59,843 nt of DNA. Origin: Pelobacter sp. UBA5610. Lineage in GTDB: Bacteria; Desulfobacterota; Desulfuromonadia; Desulfuromonadales; Syntrophotaleaceae. The stretch is taken from assembly GCA_002424645.1 (NCBI GenBank), contig DIKU01000045.1:41101-100943 (forward strand), read 5' to 3'. How positions within the stretch are numbered: the stretch's first letter is position 1; the number at the start of each line of letters is the position of its first letter. A program made the position numbers and the translations under genes. The notes under the pieces were generated by a model. It did not search any database, was not told where the DNA came from, and worked only from the letters and a program-made list of their open reading frames with translations. Below, one piece after another: positions 1-7,317 of this stretch.

Positions 1-1023
1 GGCCTGGTTGGAACCGCTACGGCTTTCTACGGTGCTACCTGTGCGCTGGCGCAACGGGATATTAAAAAAGTCCTGGCTTATTCAACCATCAGCCAGGTCG
101 GCTACATGTTCCTTGCGGTTGGTGCCGGTACCGTTACCGGGGCCATGTTCCATCTGCTGACCCATGCTTTTTTCAAAGCCCTGCTGTTCATGGTTGCCGG
201 TGCGGTCATCCATCTGGCTTCTGGCGAACAGGATCTGTTTCGCCTTGGTCGGCTTTTCAAGCGATCGCCGATGCTTTTCTGGTTATTGCTGGCCGGTGCT
301 GTAGCCTTGGCCGGCGTGCCGCTCACGGCGGGTTTTTTCTCCAAAGATGCCATCCTGGCGGCATGTTTTGCCAGGCAGACCTGGTGGTGGACAAGCCTTG
401 GTGTTGTCGGATTGGTAACCGCTTTTCTCACCGCTCTTTATGCCTTTCGCCTGGTTTATCTGCTTGCTTCCGACCGTGAAGCGGCCTCGGGGCACGGCCC
501 CGCGCCGGGGGGACTTATATGGCCATTGCTGCCCCTGGGCTTCCTAGCGCTGGTTGGCGGGCTTCTTAATCTCCCTGCGGTCTGGGGTGGGCATGCAAGT
601 TTGGAAACCTGGCTCGCTACCCCCTCGGGGTTATCGCCTTCCCATGGCCTCGAATGGGGGCTGGCTGCGGGAACTCTTGTGTTGGTGATCGGCGCATGGC
701 TGGCGATCCGAAACCGCTATCGGTTGCCGGTCTCGCCTCTTTTTGGGGGAGCTTGCATGGGCTTTTTTGTCGCAGGTTGGCAGATCGATGCCCTGATCCG
801 CTTCACCGTTACGGCGCCCTTTGAAAGGCTTGGCGGCCTGCTGGCAAGATCCGTCGAGCGACGCTTTACTTCGACCTGGCCCACCGGTCTTGGTCAAATG
901 TGCCAGTCTACCGGGCAGAAGCTGCGTGTCTTCACCTCCGGATCGGTCAGTCACTATCTCGCCGCCATGGCCTGGGGCGTTGTTCTGCTGCTGGCGATGC
1001 TGGTGGTTTTGTTGATTTTATGA
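1..1023 (+). CDS. nuoL: NADH-quinone oxidoreductase subunit L, C-terminal part (5' end outside window)
   Basis: The reading frame is open from base 1, so about 340 C-terminal residues are present and the start lies upstream. The visible part begins in the antiporter-like core: ALAQRDIKKVLAYSTISQVG is typical of NuoL, where a conserved lysine helix meets the proton channel. Later come several hydrophobic helices and a distal membrane segment at the very C-terminus, as in the NuoL lateral arm. NuoL is a proton-pumping membrane subunit of complex I. It is followed directly by nuoM and nuoN, the usual order at the end of nuo operons. The only uncertainty is the missing N-terminus. Confidence 0.93.
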   Translation, partial: GLVGTATAFYGATCALAQRDIKKVLAYSTISQVGYMFLAVGAGTVTGAMFHLLTHAFFKALLFMVAGAVIHLASGEQDLFRLGRLFKRSPMLFWLLLAGAVALAGVPLTAGFFSKDAILAACFARQTWWWTSLGVVGLVTAFLTALYAFRLVYLLASDREAASGHGPAPGGLIWPLLPLGFLALVGGLLNLPAVWGGHASLETWLATPSGLSPSHGLEWGLAAGTLVLVIGAWLAIRNRYRLPVSPLFGGACMGFFVAGWQIDALIRFTVTAPFERLGGLLARSVERRFTSTWPTGLGQMCQSTGQKLRVFTSGSVSHYLAAMAWGVVLLLAMLVVLLIL

Positions 1024-1060
1024 TGTTTATTGCTCTCCCTAACATACTTGCGAGCCAAGC

Positions 1061-2536
1061 ATGAATGGTCTGTCAAACATACCCTGGTTATCCGTCTTGC
1101 TGCTACTGCCGCTCGTTGGGGCTCTGGCCTGTCTGGCCTGGGGAAGACGAGCCGCCGTGGTCACGGTTTTTCTGGAATCTATCGTAGCACTGCTTTTGCT
1201 GTCGGGGGGTGGCGCCCCGATTTTGTCCTGGATGCGCTTCGAAGAATGGATCTGGATTGATCGCTACGGCGCCCGGATTTCCCTGGGACTTGACGGGCTT
1301 TCGCTGCTACTGGTGTGGCTGACCGTTATCCTGCTGGCGGTTGCCGTTGGCCTTTCCTGGCCCCGCTATCGACAATCCGGGTTTTACGCCTTGCTCCTGA
1401 CCAGTTGCAGCGGAATCCTCGGTGTCTTCCTGGCTCAGGACTTGTTGCTGTTCTACGTATGCTGGGAAATCATGTTGTTGCCGTTGATCCTCTGCATCGC
1501 CTTGTGGGGTGGCGCCAGGCGCGTTGAAGCCGCTTTTAAACTGCTATTATTCACTTTGGCCGGCAGTCTGCTGATGTTATTGGCTTTTTTGGGATTGTTT
1601 TTGCTGCATGGCCGCCAGACCGGCGATTACAGCTTTGCCTTGCAGTCGCTGGGCACCACGGTTGTTCCCCCCGAGTTGGCCCCCTGGCTGTTTGGGTGCA
1701 TGGCCCTTGCTTTCCTGGTCAAGGTTCCCGTTGTTCCTTTGCATGGCTGGTTGCCGGATGCTTACCAGGAAGCACCTGTCGCGGTTACTTTGCTGCTCTC
1801 GGGCGTATTGGCCAAGGCTGGCATATTCGGTCTGGTACGTGTGGCGCTGCCTTTATTTCCTGAAACCTGGACCAGCTTTTTGCCCGCATTGGGAGTGCTC
1901 GCGTTGGTGAGTATCGGTTACGGAGGCTGGCTGGCTTTTGTGCAGACCGATCTCAAGCGTTTGGTGGCATATATATCTGTCGCCCACCTTGGTTTTATCG
2001 CATTGGGTGTGGCGGCCTTTAACGCCATAGCTTTGCAGGGCGCTATGCTGCAACTGTTCAATCATGGGATTACCACGGCCGCACTGTTCGCTGTGGTTGC
2101 GCTGGTGGAGCGCCGTACCGCCAGTCGCGAATTGTCCGAGTTGGGTGGACTCTGGTCCCGCACTCCGCAGCTTGGTGCCATGCTGCTGTTTTTTTCCCTG
2201 GCTGCCCTGGGACTGCCGGGGCTGAATATTTTCACCGGCGAAATACTTATACTGCTTGGAGCTTTCGCAGTTCATCCCTGGTGGGGTGCCGCAGGCATGG
2301 TCGGGGTTTTGCTGGCGGCTTGTTATACGCTGCGTATGGTGCAGGGCGTGTTGTGGGGCGTTCCCCGTGGCCCGGAAATCATGACGGATATGAATCGCGG
2401 CGAGACGCTGCTGTTAGCCCCGCTGGCCGGTTTGGTCTTGTGGCTCGGGGTTTATCCTCTTCCTTATTTGAAGTTACTTCGCGGTCCCGTTGAACGACTC
2501 CTTGCCCATCTCGTCACGACAGGGGGACTGCCATGA
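1061..2536 (+). CDS. nuoM: NADH-quinone oxidoreductase subunit M
   Basis: A 491-residue polytopic membrane protein, the usual length for NuoM. It contains the Mrp/NuoM core: FYVCWEIMLLPLILCIALWG around residues 130-150 with the conserved glutamate, PVVPLHGWLPDAYQEAP near 225-245, and TDLKRLVAYISVAHLGF near 295-315. It is a proton-pumping antiporter-like subunit of complex I in the inner membrane. ATG 1061 is 38 bases after the nuoL stop with only a weak purine stretch in front, so the exact start is slightly uncertain. The stop overlaps the nuoN start. Confidence 0.94.
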   Translation: MNGLSNIPWLSVLLLLPLVGALACLAWGRRAAVVTVFLESIVALLLLSGGGAPILSWMRFEEWIWIDRYGARISLGLDGLSLLLVWLTVILLAVAVGLSWPRYRQSGFYALLLTSCSGILGVFLAQDLLLFYVCWEIMLLPLILCIALWGGARRVEAAFKLLLFTLAGSLLMLLAFLGLFLLHGRQTGDYSFALQSLGTTVVPPELAPWLFGCMALAFLVKVPVVPLHGWLPDAYQEAPVAVTLLLSGVLAKAGIFGLVRVALPLFPETWTSFLPALGVLALVSIGYGGWLAFVQTDLKRLVAYISVAHLGFIALGVAAFNAIALQGAMLQLFNHGITTAALFAVVALVERRTASRELSELGGLWSRTPQLGAMLLFFSLAALGLPGLNIFTGEILILLGAFAVHPWWGAAGMVGVLLAACYTLRMVQGVLWGVPRGPEIMTDMNRGETLLLAPLAGLVLWLGVYPLPYLKLLRGPVERLLAHLVTTGGLP

Positions 2537-3927
2537 CCTTGAACGCGTTGCTGACGCTGCTACCGTTTCTGGTGCTATTCATCGGCTCCGTGGCCGTTTT
2601 GTTTGTGTCGGAGCGAAGGGCCCTGCGGTTTGGTGTTTTCTGTGCCTTAATTGCCGCAGGCTTTGCCTGGTGGCCTTGTGCCGCGTCAGTATCTGACACG
2701 CCTTTAGTCTCGAGCGGCCCATTTGCACGGGGGTGCCTGACCGTGTGGGCGCTCCTCGGCGCAGCGACCTGCTTACTGGCGGAGCGTTACCGCGCAAGCC
2801 GACGTTTTGCATCGCCGGAATTTGCAGGGTTGGTACTGTTTTGCGTTCTAGGGATGTCGATCCTGTCGGCCAGCACTTCGCTGGTCAGCCTGTTTCTTGG
2901 CCTGGAGGCGATGACCCTGGCTTTTTATGTGCTTATTGCCTTTGATCGGGACAATCCCACCGGAGCCGAAGCGGGATTGAAGTATCTGTTACCCGGATTC
3001 CTGGCCAGTGCTCTGCTGGCTTTCGGAATCGCAATCGTATATGCCGCTACCGGTACTTTTGCACTTCATGGAAGTGTAACCTTCGCGGGCGGTGATGCGT
3101 CCATGCATGCCATTGCGATGTTGGGGTGGACTCTGATTATCTGCGCCATGGCGTTTAAGGCATCTCTGGCGCCCTTTCACCTTTGGACGCCCGATGTATA
3201 TCAGGGTGCTCCCGCTCCGGTGGCGGGGCTGCTTGCCAGTGGTTCCAAGGGTGCCGTGTTTGCTGTACTGCTGGCCAGCATCCCCTTGGCCCTTATTGCA
3301 CCGCTGCGGCCGCTTTTGGCCGGCCTGGCAGCACTTTCCATGCTTGCCGGAACTTTTGCCGCGCTGCCACAAACCAACCTCAAACGCATGTTGGCTTACT
3401 CCTCTGTGGTCCATATGGGATATATGGTGCTGGCATTACTGACTGGGCAGCGGGCTGGGCTTGAAGCCGGCATGTTTTACCTGCTCAGTTACGGCGCAGC
3501 AACCGTGGCAGCTTTTGGACTGCTGGCTTCCCTGTCCGACTCCAGTGGCGAGCCTCAGAACTACGCCGCTTTGGAAGGGTTGGCCTGCAAATCGCCGTGG
3601 CGGGCGGCCCTGCTTACGATTTTGCTGCTGTCACTGGCCGGCTTCCCGCCTCTGGCCGGGTTTATGGGCAAGTTGGTGCTTTTTAGTTCAGCCCTGGATG
3701 CGGGTTATGTGTGGCTGGTGGCACTGGCCTTGTTTTCTTCGCTGGTGTCCTGCTATTACTATTTACGCCCCATTGTGCGTCTTTTCCGTTGCGGTCCAAT
3801 CGCTGCCAATTCCGTTGCTGCCAATGGCGGTGAGCGGGTTGTGCTCTGGCTTTGCGCTATTATTATTGTGACTGCAGGGATTTATCCCGGACCATTTTTC
3901 CAAATGATTTCCGCAATTGCGCCTTGA
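2533..3927 (+). CDS. nuoN: NADH-quinone oxidoreductase subunit N
   Basis: A 464-residue membrane protein of the NuoN/Mrp antiporter family and the third proton-pumping paralogue of complex I. Family marks are LGLEAMTLAFYVLIAFDR near residue 120, APFHLWTPDVYQGAPAPVAG near 215-235 and QTNLKRMLAYSSVVHMGYMV near 280-300. The ATG overlaps the nuoM stop (ATGA), which indicates translational coupling. It is the last nuo gene here. The next gene begins 18 bases later and is unrelated to complex I. Confidence 0.94.
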   Translation: MTLNALLTLLPFLVLFIGSVAVLFVSERRALRFGVFCALIAAGFAWWPCAASVSDTPLVSSGPFARGCLTVWALLGAATCLLAERYRASRRFASPEFAGLVLFCVLGMSILSASTSLVSLFLGLEAMTLAFYVLIAFDRDNPTGAEAGLKYLLPGFLASALLAFGIAIVYAATGTFALHGSVTFAGGDASMHAIAMLGWTLIICAMAFKASLAPFHLWTPDVYQGAPAPVAGLLASGSKGAVFAVLLASIPLALIAPLRPLLAGLAALSMLAGTFAALPQTNLKRMLAYSSVVHMGYMVLALLTGQRAGLEAGMFYLLSYGAATVAAFGLLASLSDSSGEPQNYAALEGLACKSPWRAALLTILLLSLAGFPPLAGFMGKLVLFSSALDAGYVWLVALALFSSLVSCYYYLRPIVRLFRCGPIAANSVAANGGERVVLWLCAIIIVTAGIYPGPFFQMISAIAP

Positions 3928-3945
3928 TCCAAAGTGCGAGGGACC

Positions 3946-4350
3946 ATGAACATTAGCGAACGCATTGCACAGTTTCTGTCGGCCGAAGGTTTTGCTGTTG
4001 CCGGCGCTTCAACCAATCGTGACAAATACGGCAACAAGGTGCTCCGTTGCTATATGCAACATGGCAGGCACGTCGTACCCGTGAATCCCCATGCTTCGAC
4101 TGTGGAAGGTTTGGCCAGCGTAGCCAGTGTTTCCGATTTGCCGGGTAATATTAAAAGTCTTTCCGTTATCACCCCACCCAAAATTACCGAGCAGGTTGTC
4201 GTAGCGGCCATCGCCAAAGGCATCGCCAATATCTGGATGCAACCCGGAGCTCAAAGCGATGAAGCCATACGTCGTTGTGAGGAAGCTGGTATCAACCTGA
4301 TTGCCGACGGAAGCTGTCTGTTGGTGGTGCTCGGTTATCACGAAGACTGA
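3946..4350 (+). CDS. CoA-binding domain protein (YccU type)
   Basis: A protein of 134 residues formed by a single Rossmann-like CoA_binding domain. The N-terminal part (FAVAGASTNRDKYGNKVLRC) followed by VVPVNPHAS resembles the CoA-binding lobe of succinyl-CoA synthetase alpha, and a second conserved stretch is NIWMQPGAQSDEA. Stand-alone proteins of this family have no settled function. I chose ATG 3946 over an upstream in-frame GTG at 3934 because GAGGG lies 4-8 bases before it. The gene follows nuoN closely and may ride on the nuo transcript. Confidence 0.8.
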   Translation: MNISERIAQFLSAEGFAVAGASTNRDKYGNKVLRCYMQHGRHVVPVNPHASTVEGLASVASVSDLPGNIKSLSVITPPKITEQVVVAAIAKGIANIWMQPGAQSDEAIRRCEEAGINLIADGSCLLVVLGYHED

Positions 4351-4507
4351 CAATTTGTAAAATAGCGTTTATTTCCCTTGCAGTTACTCCTCGCTGGGCT
4401 GTACGCAATGTTTTTTGGCGCACGCCGCAACAGCCTTGCTCCAAAAGGCGTCGTATACGCGTGCAACGCCTAACATCTTCTTTTTACGTAATTTTTTCTT
4501 GCTCTTT

Positions 4508-4531
4508 CGTTATATTGCGTGATATATAGCG
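4508..4531 (+). promoter_or_regulatory. ModE-like molybdate-responsive operator (9-6-9 palindrome)
   Basis: CGTTATATT, six bases, TATATAGCG. The dyad extends outward as CTTTCG...CGAAAG. The half-site and the 6-base spacing agree with the Escherichia coli ModE operator family as I know it (CGTTATATT-N6-TACATAACG). It lies about 225 bases before a small gene in a molybdopterin gene region, so control by a ModE-type regulator is likely. No modE gene is in the window. Confidence 0.65.
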
Positions 4532-4636
4532 AAAGATGTGGCCAAGCAAAAAGCGTACTTTGTTCTTTGTTTTTTCGAACGACATTCTGCTCGTTCGCTA
4601 TATAGTCCTTTCTTGTTTGCCTTCTGAAGCGAAAAT

Positions 4637-4725
4637 CCGGCCTTTCGTCCCGCGCAGTTCTTTGGCCGGCTCGCCCGTTACCTCTTTTTTGCCGAAAACC
4701 GTCGCCTCCAGGCAAGTAAACGGTT
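4637..4725 (+). promoter_or_regulatory. Structured leader with two hairpins
   Basis: CCGGCC (4637-4642) pairs with GGCCGG (4664-4669). AACCGT (4697-4702) pairs with ACGGTT (4720-4725) and encloses a smaller GCC/GGC stem. There is no downstream U-run, so it is not an ordinary terminator. It may be the 5' leader of the small gene at 4756. I do not recognise it as a known riboswitch. Confidence 0.35.
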
Positions 4726-4755
4726 GTCTTAGTTCGTATGACGGGATGTCTGAAC

Positions 4756-4953
4756 ATGGATGATACAAACAGGCGTGAAGTTCGCAGGCAAGTTGTCACC
4801 AACATCAAAGTGCCGAACTCCGTTTGGAAAAAACGCGTATGTGACACGTTTCTCGATTTATGCATAATCCCGGAAAATTTCTCCGGAAAACTTGTGATTT
4901 CTTTTAAAAACGGCGGCATCAGCTTCATCGAGAAAACTGAAACCTTTAAATAA
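4756..4953 (+). CDS. Small DUF2292-like protein, copy 1
   Basis: A 65-residue protein. Its last third (FSGKLVISFKNGGISFIEKT) has the look of DUF2292/YezD proteins: a short beta hairpin with a Gly-Lys start, an internal glycine and an Ile-Glu-Lys-Thr end. A second protein with the same C-terminus is encoded at 6928-7170, so the pair is paralogous. The function of this family is not established. ATG 4756 is preferred to ATG 4738 because GGGA sits about 8 bases upstream. It ends 12 bases before RNA element copy 1. Confidence 0.6.
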   Translation: MDDTNRREVRRQVVTNIKVPNSVWKKRVCDTFLDLCIIPENFSGKLVISFKNGGISFIEKTETFK

Positions 4954-4964
4954 ATATACAATTT

Positions 4965-5058
4965 GCGCTTATTTCGTCCTCTGTCCGTGCGGCAGACGCA
5001 ACGAAACCCGCATCAGCAGATCGTTTGCAACACGATCTGACGTGCGGGTTTTTTTTTC
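4965..5058 (+). ncRNA. Repeated riboswitch-like element with terminator, copy 1
   Basis: Conserved GCGC at the 5' end, then TTTCGT (4972-4977) pairing with ACGAAA (5001-5006). Inside is a second stem, TCTG-CC with GGCAGA (4991-4996). An asymmetric internal loop CC opposite CGCA separates the stems. Immediately downstream CCCGCA (5007-5012) pairs with TGCGGG (5043-5048) around an inner CAGATCGT/ACGATCTG stem, followed by nine T. This is a complete intrinsic terminator. Copies 2 and 3 lie at 6799 and 7203. The setting recalls the Moco-II candidate RNA motif, but I cannot confirm a match. Confidence 0.7.
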
Positions 5059-5078
5059 ACTGCATAGCGTTGGAGATT

Positions 5079-6002
5079 ATGAAAATGCCACCCCGAATTA
5101 TTTATGGAGCAGGTTGCCAAGGAATCTCCTTATTCCGTCAGTTGGAGGACGATTTTGAACCACCGGTAATTCATTGTTTTGTCGATAGTGATCCTGAAAA
5201 ACAAGGAGGATCCATCAACGGTGTACCGGTATATGCACCCGATTATCTTAAAACCCGGATTCCCGGCACCTACAGAGTTTTGGTCGCTGTCGGCAGCCAT
5301 TACGGGCAGATCCGAAAATATCTGGAGAACCTGGGATGGGAGGAACATAACCATTTTGAGGATGCCTCTCCGCGACCGATGACCTATGGGGAAATGAACC
5401 CAGATTTCATTCCCTTGATGAATGAGGTGCGGCGTTATTCGCTTCTGAGTCGCCAACGACTGGAAATGTTGTACCAATGGGCGAAAAACGCGCATGCGGT
5501 TCGGGGAGATATAGCAGAAGTCGGCGTTTACAAAGGGGGAACCGCTTTGTTGATGGCTTCTGTTTTACAGGGCACCGGTAAGGAACTACATCTGTTTGAT
5601 ACCTTTTCCGGGATGCCGCATACCACGTATGACATTGATCTGCACCGGCCCGGAGATTTTTCAGATACCGCTACCGAGGAAGTTGCCAGGTTGTTGTCTG
5701 TATTTGCCGGGGTGCGCCTGTACCCGGGGATTTTCCCGGATACGGTACCAAAGGGTTGGGAAACAAAGGTTTTTTCTTGTGTTCACGTCGATGTGGATAT
5801 ATTCAGTTCAGCCAGGGATTGTTGCCGTTTTTTTTACCCCAGAATGAGCCAGGGCGGGATCATGATTTTCGATGATTACGGTTTTCCTTCATGTCCAGGG
5901 ATCCGCCAGGCGGTGGATGAATATTTTGATACGGTGCACGATAAACCCGTTTACCTGCCTACGGGGCAAGCCTTGGTCATCAAATCTGCAGCCCAATTTT
6001 AA
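5079..6002 (+). CDS. TylF/MycF-family methyltransferase with N-terminal Rossmann domain
   Basis: A 307-residue protein. The N-terminal ~100 residues begin IIYGAGCQGISLFRQL, a glycine-rich nucleotide-binding fold like those in sugar-modifying enzymes. The C-terminal ~190 residues match the TylF (macrocin O-methyltransferase) family: IAEVGVYKGGTALLMASVL, LFDTFSGMP, then HVDVDIFSSARDC and GGIMIFDDYG, which carry the acidic metal ligands. It probably methylates a sugar or polyketide-like hydroxyl, but the substrate is unknown. The start at 5079 follows TTGGAG. It is the only gene directly behind RNA element copy 1 and has no obvious molybdenum role. Confidence 0.72.
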   Translation: MKMPPRIIYGAGCQGISLFRQLEDDFEPPVIHCFVDSDPEKQGGSINGVPVYAPDYLKTRIPGTYRVLVAVGSHYGQIRKYLENLGWEEHNHFEDASPRPMTYGEMNPDFIPLMNEVRRYSLLSRQRLEMLYQWAKNAHAVRGDIAEVGVYKGGTALLMASVLQGTGKELHLFDTFSGMPHTTYDIDLHRPGDFSDTATEEVARLLSVFAGVRLYPGIFPDTVPKGWETKVFSCVHVDVDIFSSARDCCRFFYPRMSQGGIMIFDDYGFPSCPGIRQAVDEYFDTVHDKPVYLPTGQALVIKSAAQF

Positions 6003-6088
6003 TAATCGGTGCAGATGAGAACCTGTTTCCATCTCATGTCGAGTGGATAACGAATTCCTTCTTTAACGCGTCTCAAGGAGAGTTTCCC

Positions 6089-6604
6089 ATGAAAGTGTGT
6101 TTTCCGGTTGCTGAAGATCAAGGGATAAACAGCAAAGTTTTCAATCATTTTAATTCTTCACCCTACTTTTTGATCATCGACACCGATGCGGAAGAGATAA
6201 AGATTCTGCCCAACTGCGATCCCAAAAACGAAATGTATGGCTGCAATGCCGCTGTTGCCCTGGAGGGGCAGTCTTTGAATGCCATCGTGGTGGGAGGAAT
6301 TAGCGATGCACTTTTGCAATTCCTTAATATGCAGGGTTACCAGGTTTATGAAACCAATACCGACAATATTCAAAAGAATTTGGAATTGTTGAAAAAGGAC
6401 GAACTTGCAGAGCTTTATCCGTTTTACAGCCAATATGAAGGACAATGCGGCGATGAGGATGGTTCGGAAGGCGATTGCAACCATGATCACGATCATCATC
6501 ACCATGAACATGATTTGGAAAGTGACGCAAAGCAGGAACAGTGTGTTCTGCATGGGGGAAGTGGATGTGGAAGTCATGTCAAAGGTGAGTGCGAAGGGCA
6601 TTAA
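6089..6604 (+). CDS. NifX/NifB-type (dinitrogenase Fe-Mo cofactor family) protein with His-rich tail
   Basis: A 171-residue protein. The first ~105 residues are a NifX-like domain: MKVCFPVAEDQGINSKVFNH at the start, ILPNCDPKNEMYGC and VVGGISDALLQFLNMQGYQV. Family members bind metal clusters such as FeMo-co precursors. The C-terminal ~50 residues are a metal-binding tail rich in His, Asp, Glu and Cys (DHDHHHHEHD, then CVLHGGSGCGSH). AAGGAG stands before the ATG. The neighbourhood has no nitrogenase genes, so a metal storage or delivery role near molybdopterin genes is an inference. Confidence 0.8.
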   Translation: MKVCFPVAEDQGINSKVFNHFNSSPYFLIIDTDAEEIKILPNCDPKNEMYGCNAAVALEGQSLNAIVVGGISDALLQFLNMQGYQVYETNTDNIQKNLELLKKDELAELYPFYSQYEGQCGDEDGSEGDCNHDHDHHHHEHDLESDAKQEQCVLHGGSGCGSHVKGECEGH

Positions 6605-6798
6605 TTCAGAAGGTAAAGTAAATAGACTGTTATTTTCTGTAAGAATAGGTAGTATACGGTAAGTGTTGTTTTTTGTTGTTATTTTTTTCTTGTTATCGGA
6701 AATGAGCTTCTGTTATAACTTGGACTCCAACGTCTGATCGCTTTTTCGATTCGGTATAAACCGGTGTTTCAGTCCTTGGCAAACACATGAAATAATCA

Positions 6799-6886
6799 GC
6801 GCATATTTCGTCCTCTGCCGGCTGATGGCAGACCTAACGAAACCCGCAGCAGAGCTTCACCTTGAGGCATTGGTGCGGGTTTTTTA
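6799..6886 (+). ncRNA. Repeated riboswitch-like element with terminator, copy 2
   Basis: The architecture is the same as copy 1: GCGC, TTTCGT (6806-6811) with ACGAAA (6837-6842), and TCTGCC (6814-6819) with GGCAGA (6827-6832). The conserved internal loop is CC opposite CCTA. The terminator follows at once: CCCGCA (6843-6848) with TGCGGG (6874-6879) and a T-run. It precedes the second small DUF2292-like gene by about 40 bases, so it could attenuate that gene and those beyond it. Confidence 0.7.
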
Positions 6887-6927
6887 TTTTAATCTAGCCT
6901 ATTGGTTAAAAAACCAGGGAAATGTTT

Positions 6928-7170
6928 ATGTCTGTTCCGGAAATACTTCGACTGGAAGCTCAGCTGCAGCAGGAAGCCGGGACGCGGCACAAAAAGATCA
7001 GTGCCAGAGGTGATCAACGTTTGCGCCACCCCATTGCGGTATGCAAGCAAATGATCGCCAGTACGCTGACGGATATCGAATTGGTCAGTAAAGAGTTTTC
7101 GGGGAAATTGATTATCTCCTTCAAGGAGGGAGGTGTCAGTTACATTGAAAAGATAGAGCAGTTTAAATAG
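6928..7170 (+). CDS. Small DUF2292-like protein, copy 2
   Basis: An 80-residue protein. The C-terminus FSGKLIISFKEGGVSYIEKI matches that of the protein at 4756-4953 almost residue for residue. The N-terminal half differs and is probably helical and charged (ILRLEAQLQQEAG). I place the start at ATG 6928, seven bases after AGGGA. An in-frame ATG at 6922 is too close to that site. The gene sits between RNA element copies 2 and 3, and the MoeA-like gene follows. Function unknown. The context suggests a link to molybdenum cofactor or sulfur handling. Confidence 0.62.
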   Translation: MSVPEILRLEAQLQQEAGTRHKKISARGDQRLRHPIAVCKQMIASTLTDIELVSKEFSGKLIISFKEGGVSYIEKIEQFK

Positions 7171-7202
7171 ACGGGAGACCACAATTCCCGTGAAATAATG
7201 TG

Positions 7203-7288
7203 CGCTCATTTCGTCCTCTGCCTATGCAGACGTAACGGAACCCGCATCGATTCCTGGATAATTACAGGCATCGTTGCGGGTTTTTTTG
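7203..7288 (+). ncRNA. Repeated riboswitch-like element with terminator, copy 3
   Basis: GCGC, then TTTCGT (7209-7214) paired with ACGGAA (7235-7240), where one A-to-G change keeps pairing as U-G. TCTGC (7217-7221) pairs with GCAGA (7226-7230), with a different loop from the other copies. The internal loop is CC opposite CGTA. The terminator is CCCGCA (7241-7246) with TGCGGG (7275-7280), extended by inner pairs, then seven T. It lies 30 bases before the MoeA-like gene at 7318. Confidence 0.72.
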
Positions 7289-7317
7289 TTTTTCTTCTCA
7301 GTAAAGGAATATGCCAG

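Larger units (their letters stand above)
4351..4755 (+). other. Regulatory intergenic region upstream of small DUF2292-like gene
   Basis: About 400 bases without a convincing gene. It holds the ModE-like palindrome at 4508-4531, an isolated matching half-site CGCTATATA at 4596-4604 next to a CGAACGA/TCGTTCG inverted repeat, and two hairpins at 4637-4725. A minus-strand reading frame spanning 4470-4961 has no recognisable content and no ribosome binding site, so I treat it as noise. Confidence 0.5.

Noticed and set aside
4470..4961. 163-codon minus-strand frame across the ModE-like site and the small gene
   Set aside because: No ribosome site or recognisable motif. The plus-strand small gene has a paralogue, which supports the plus strand.
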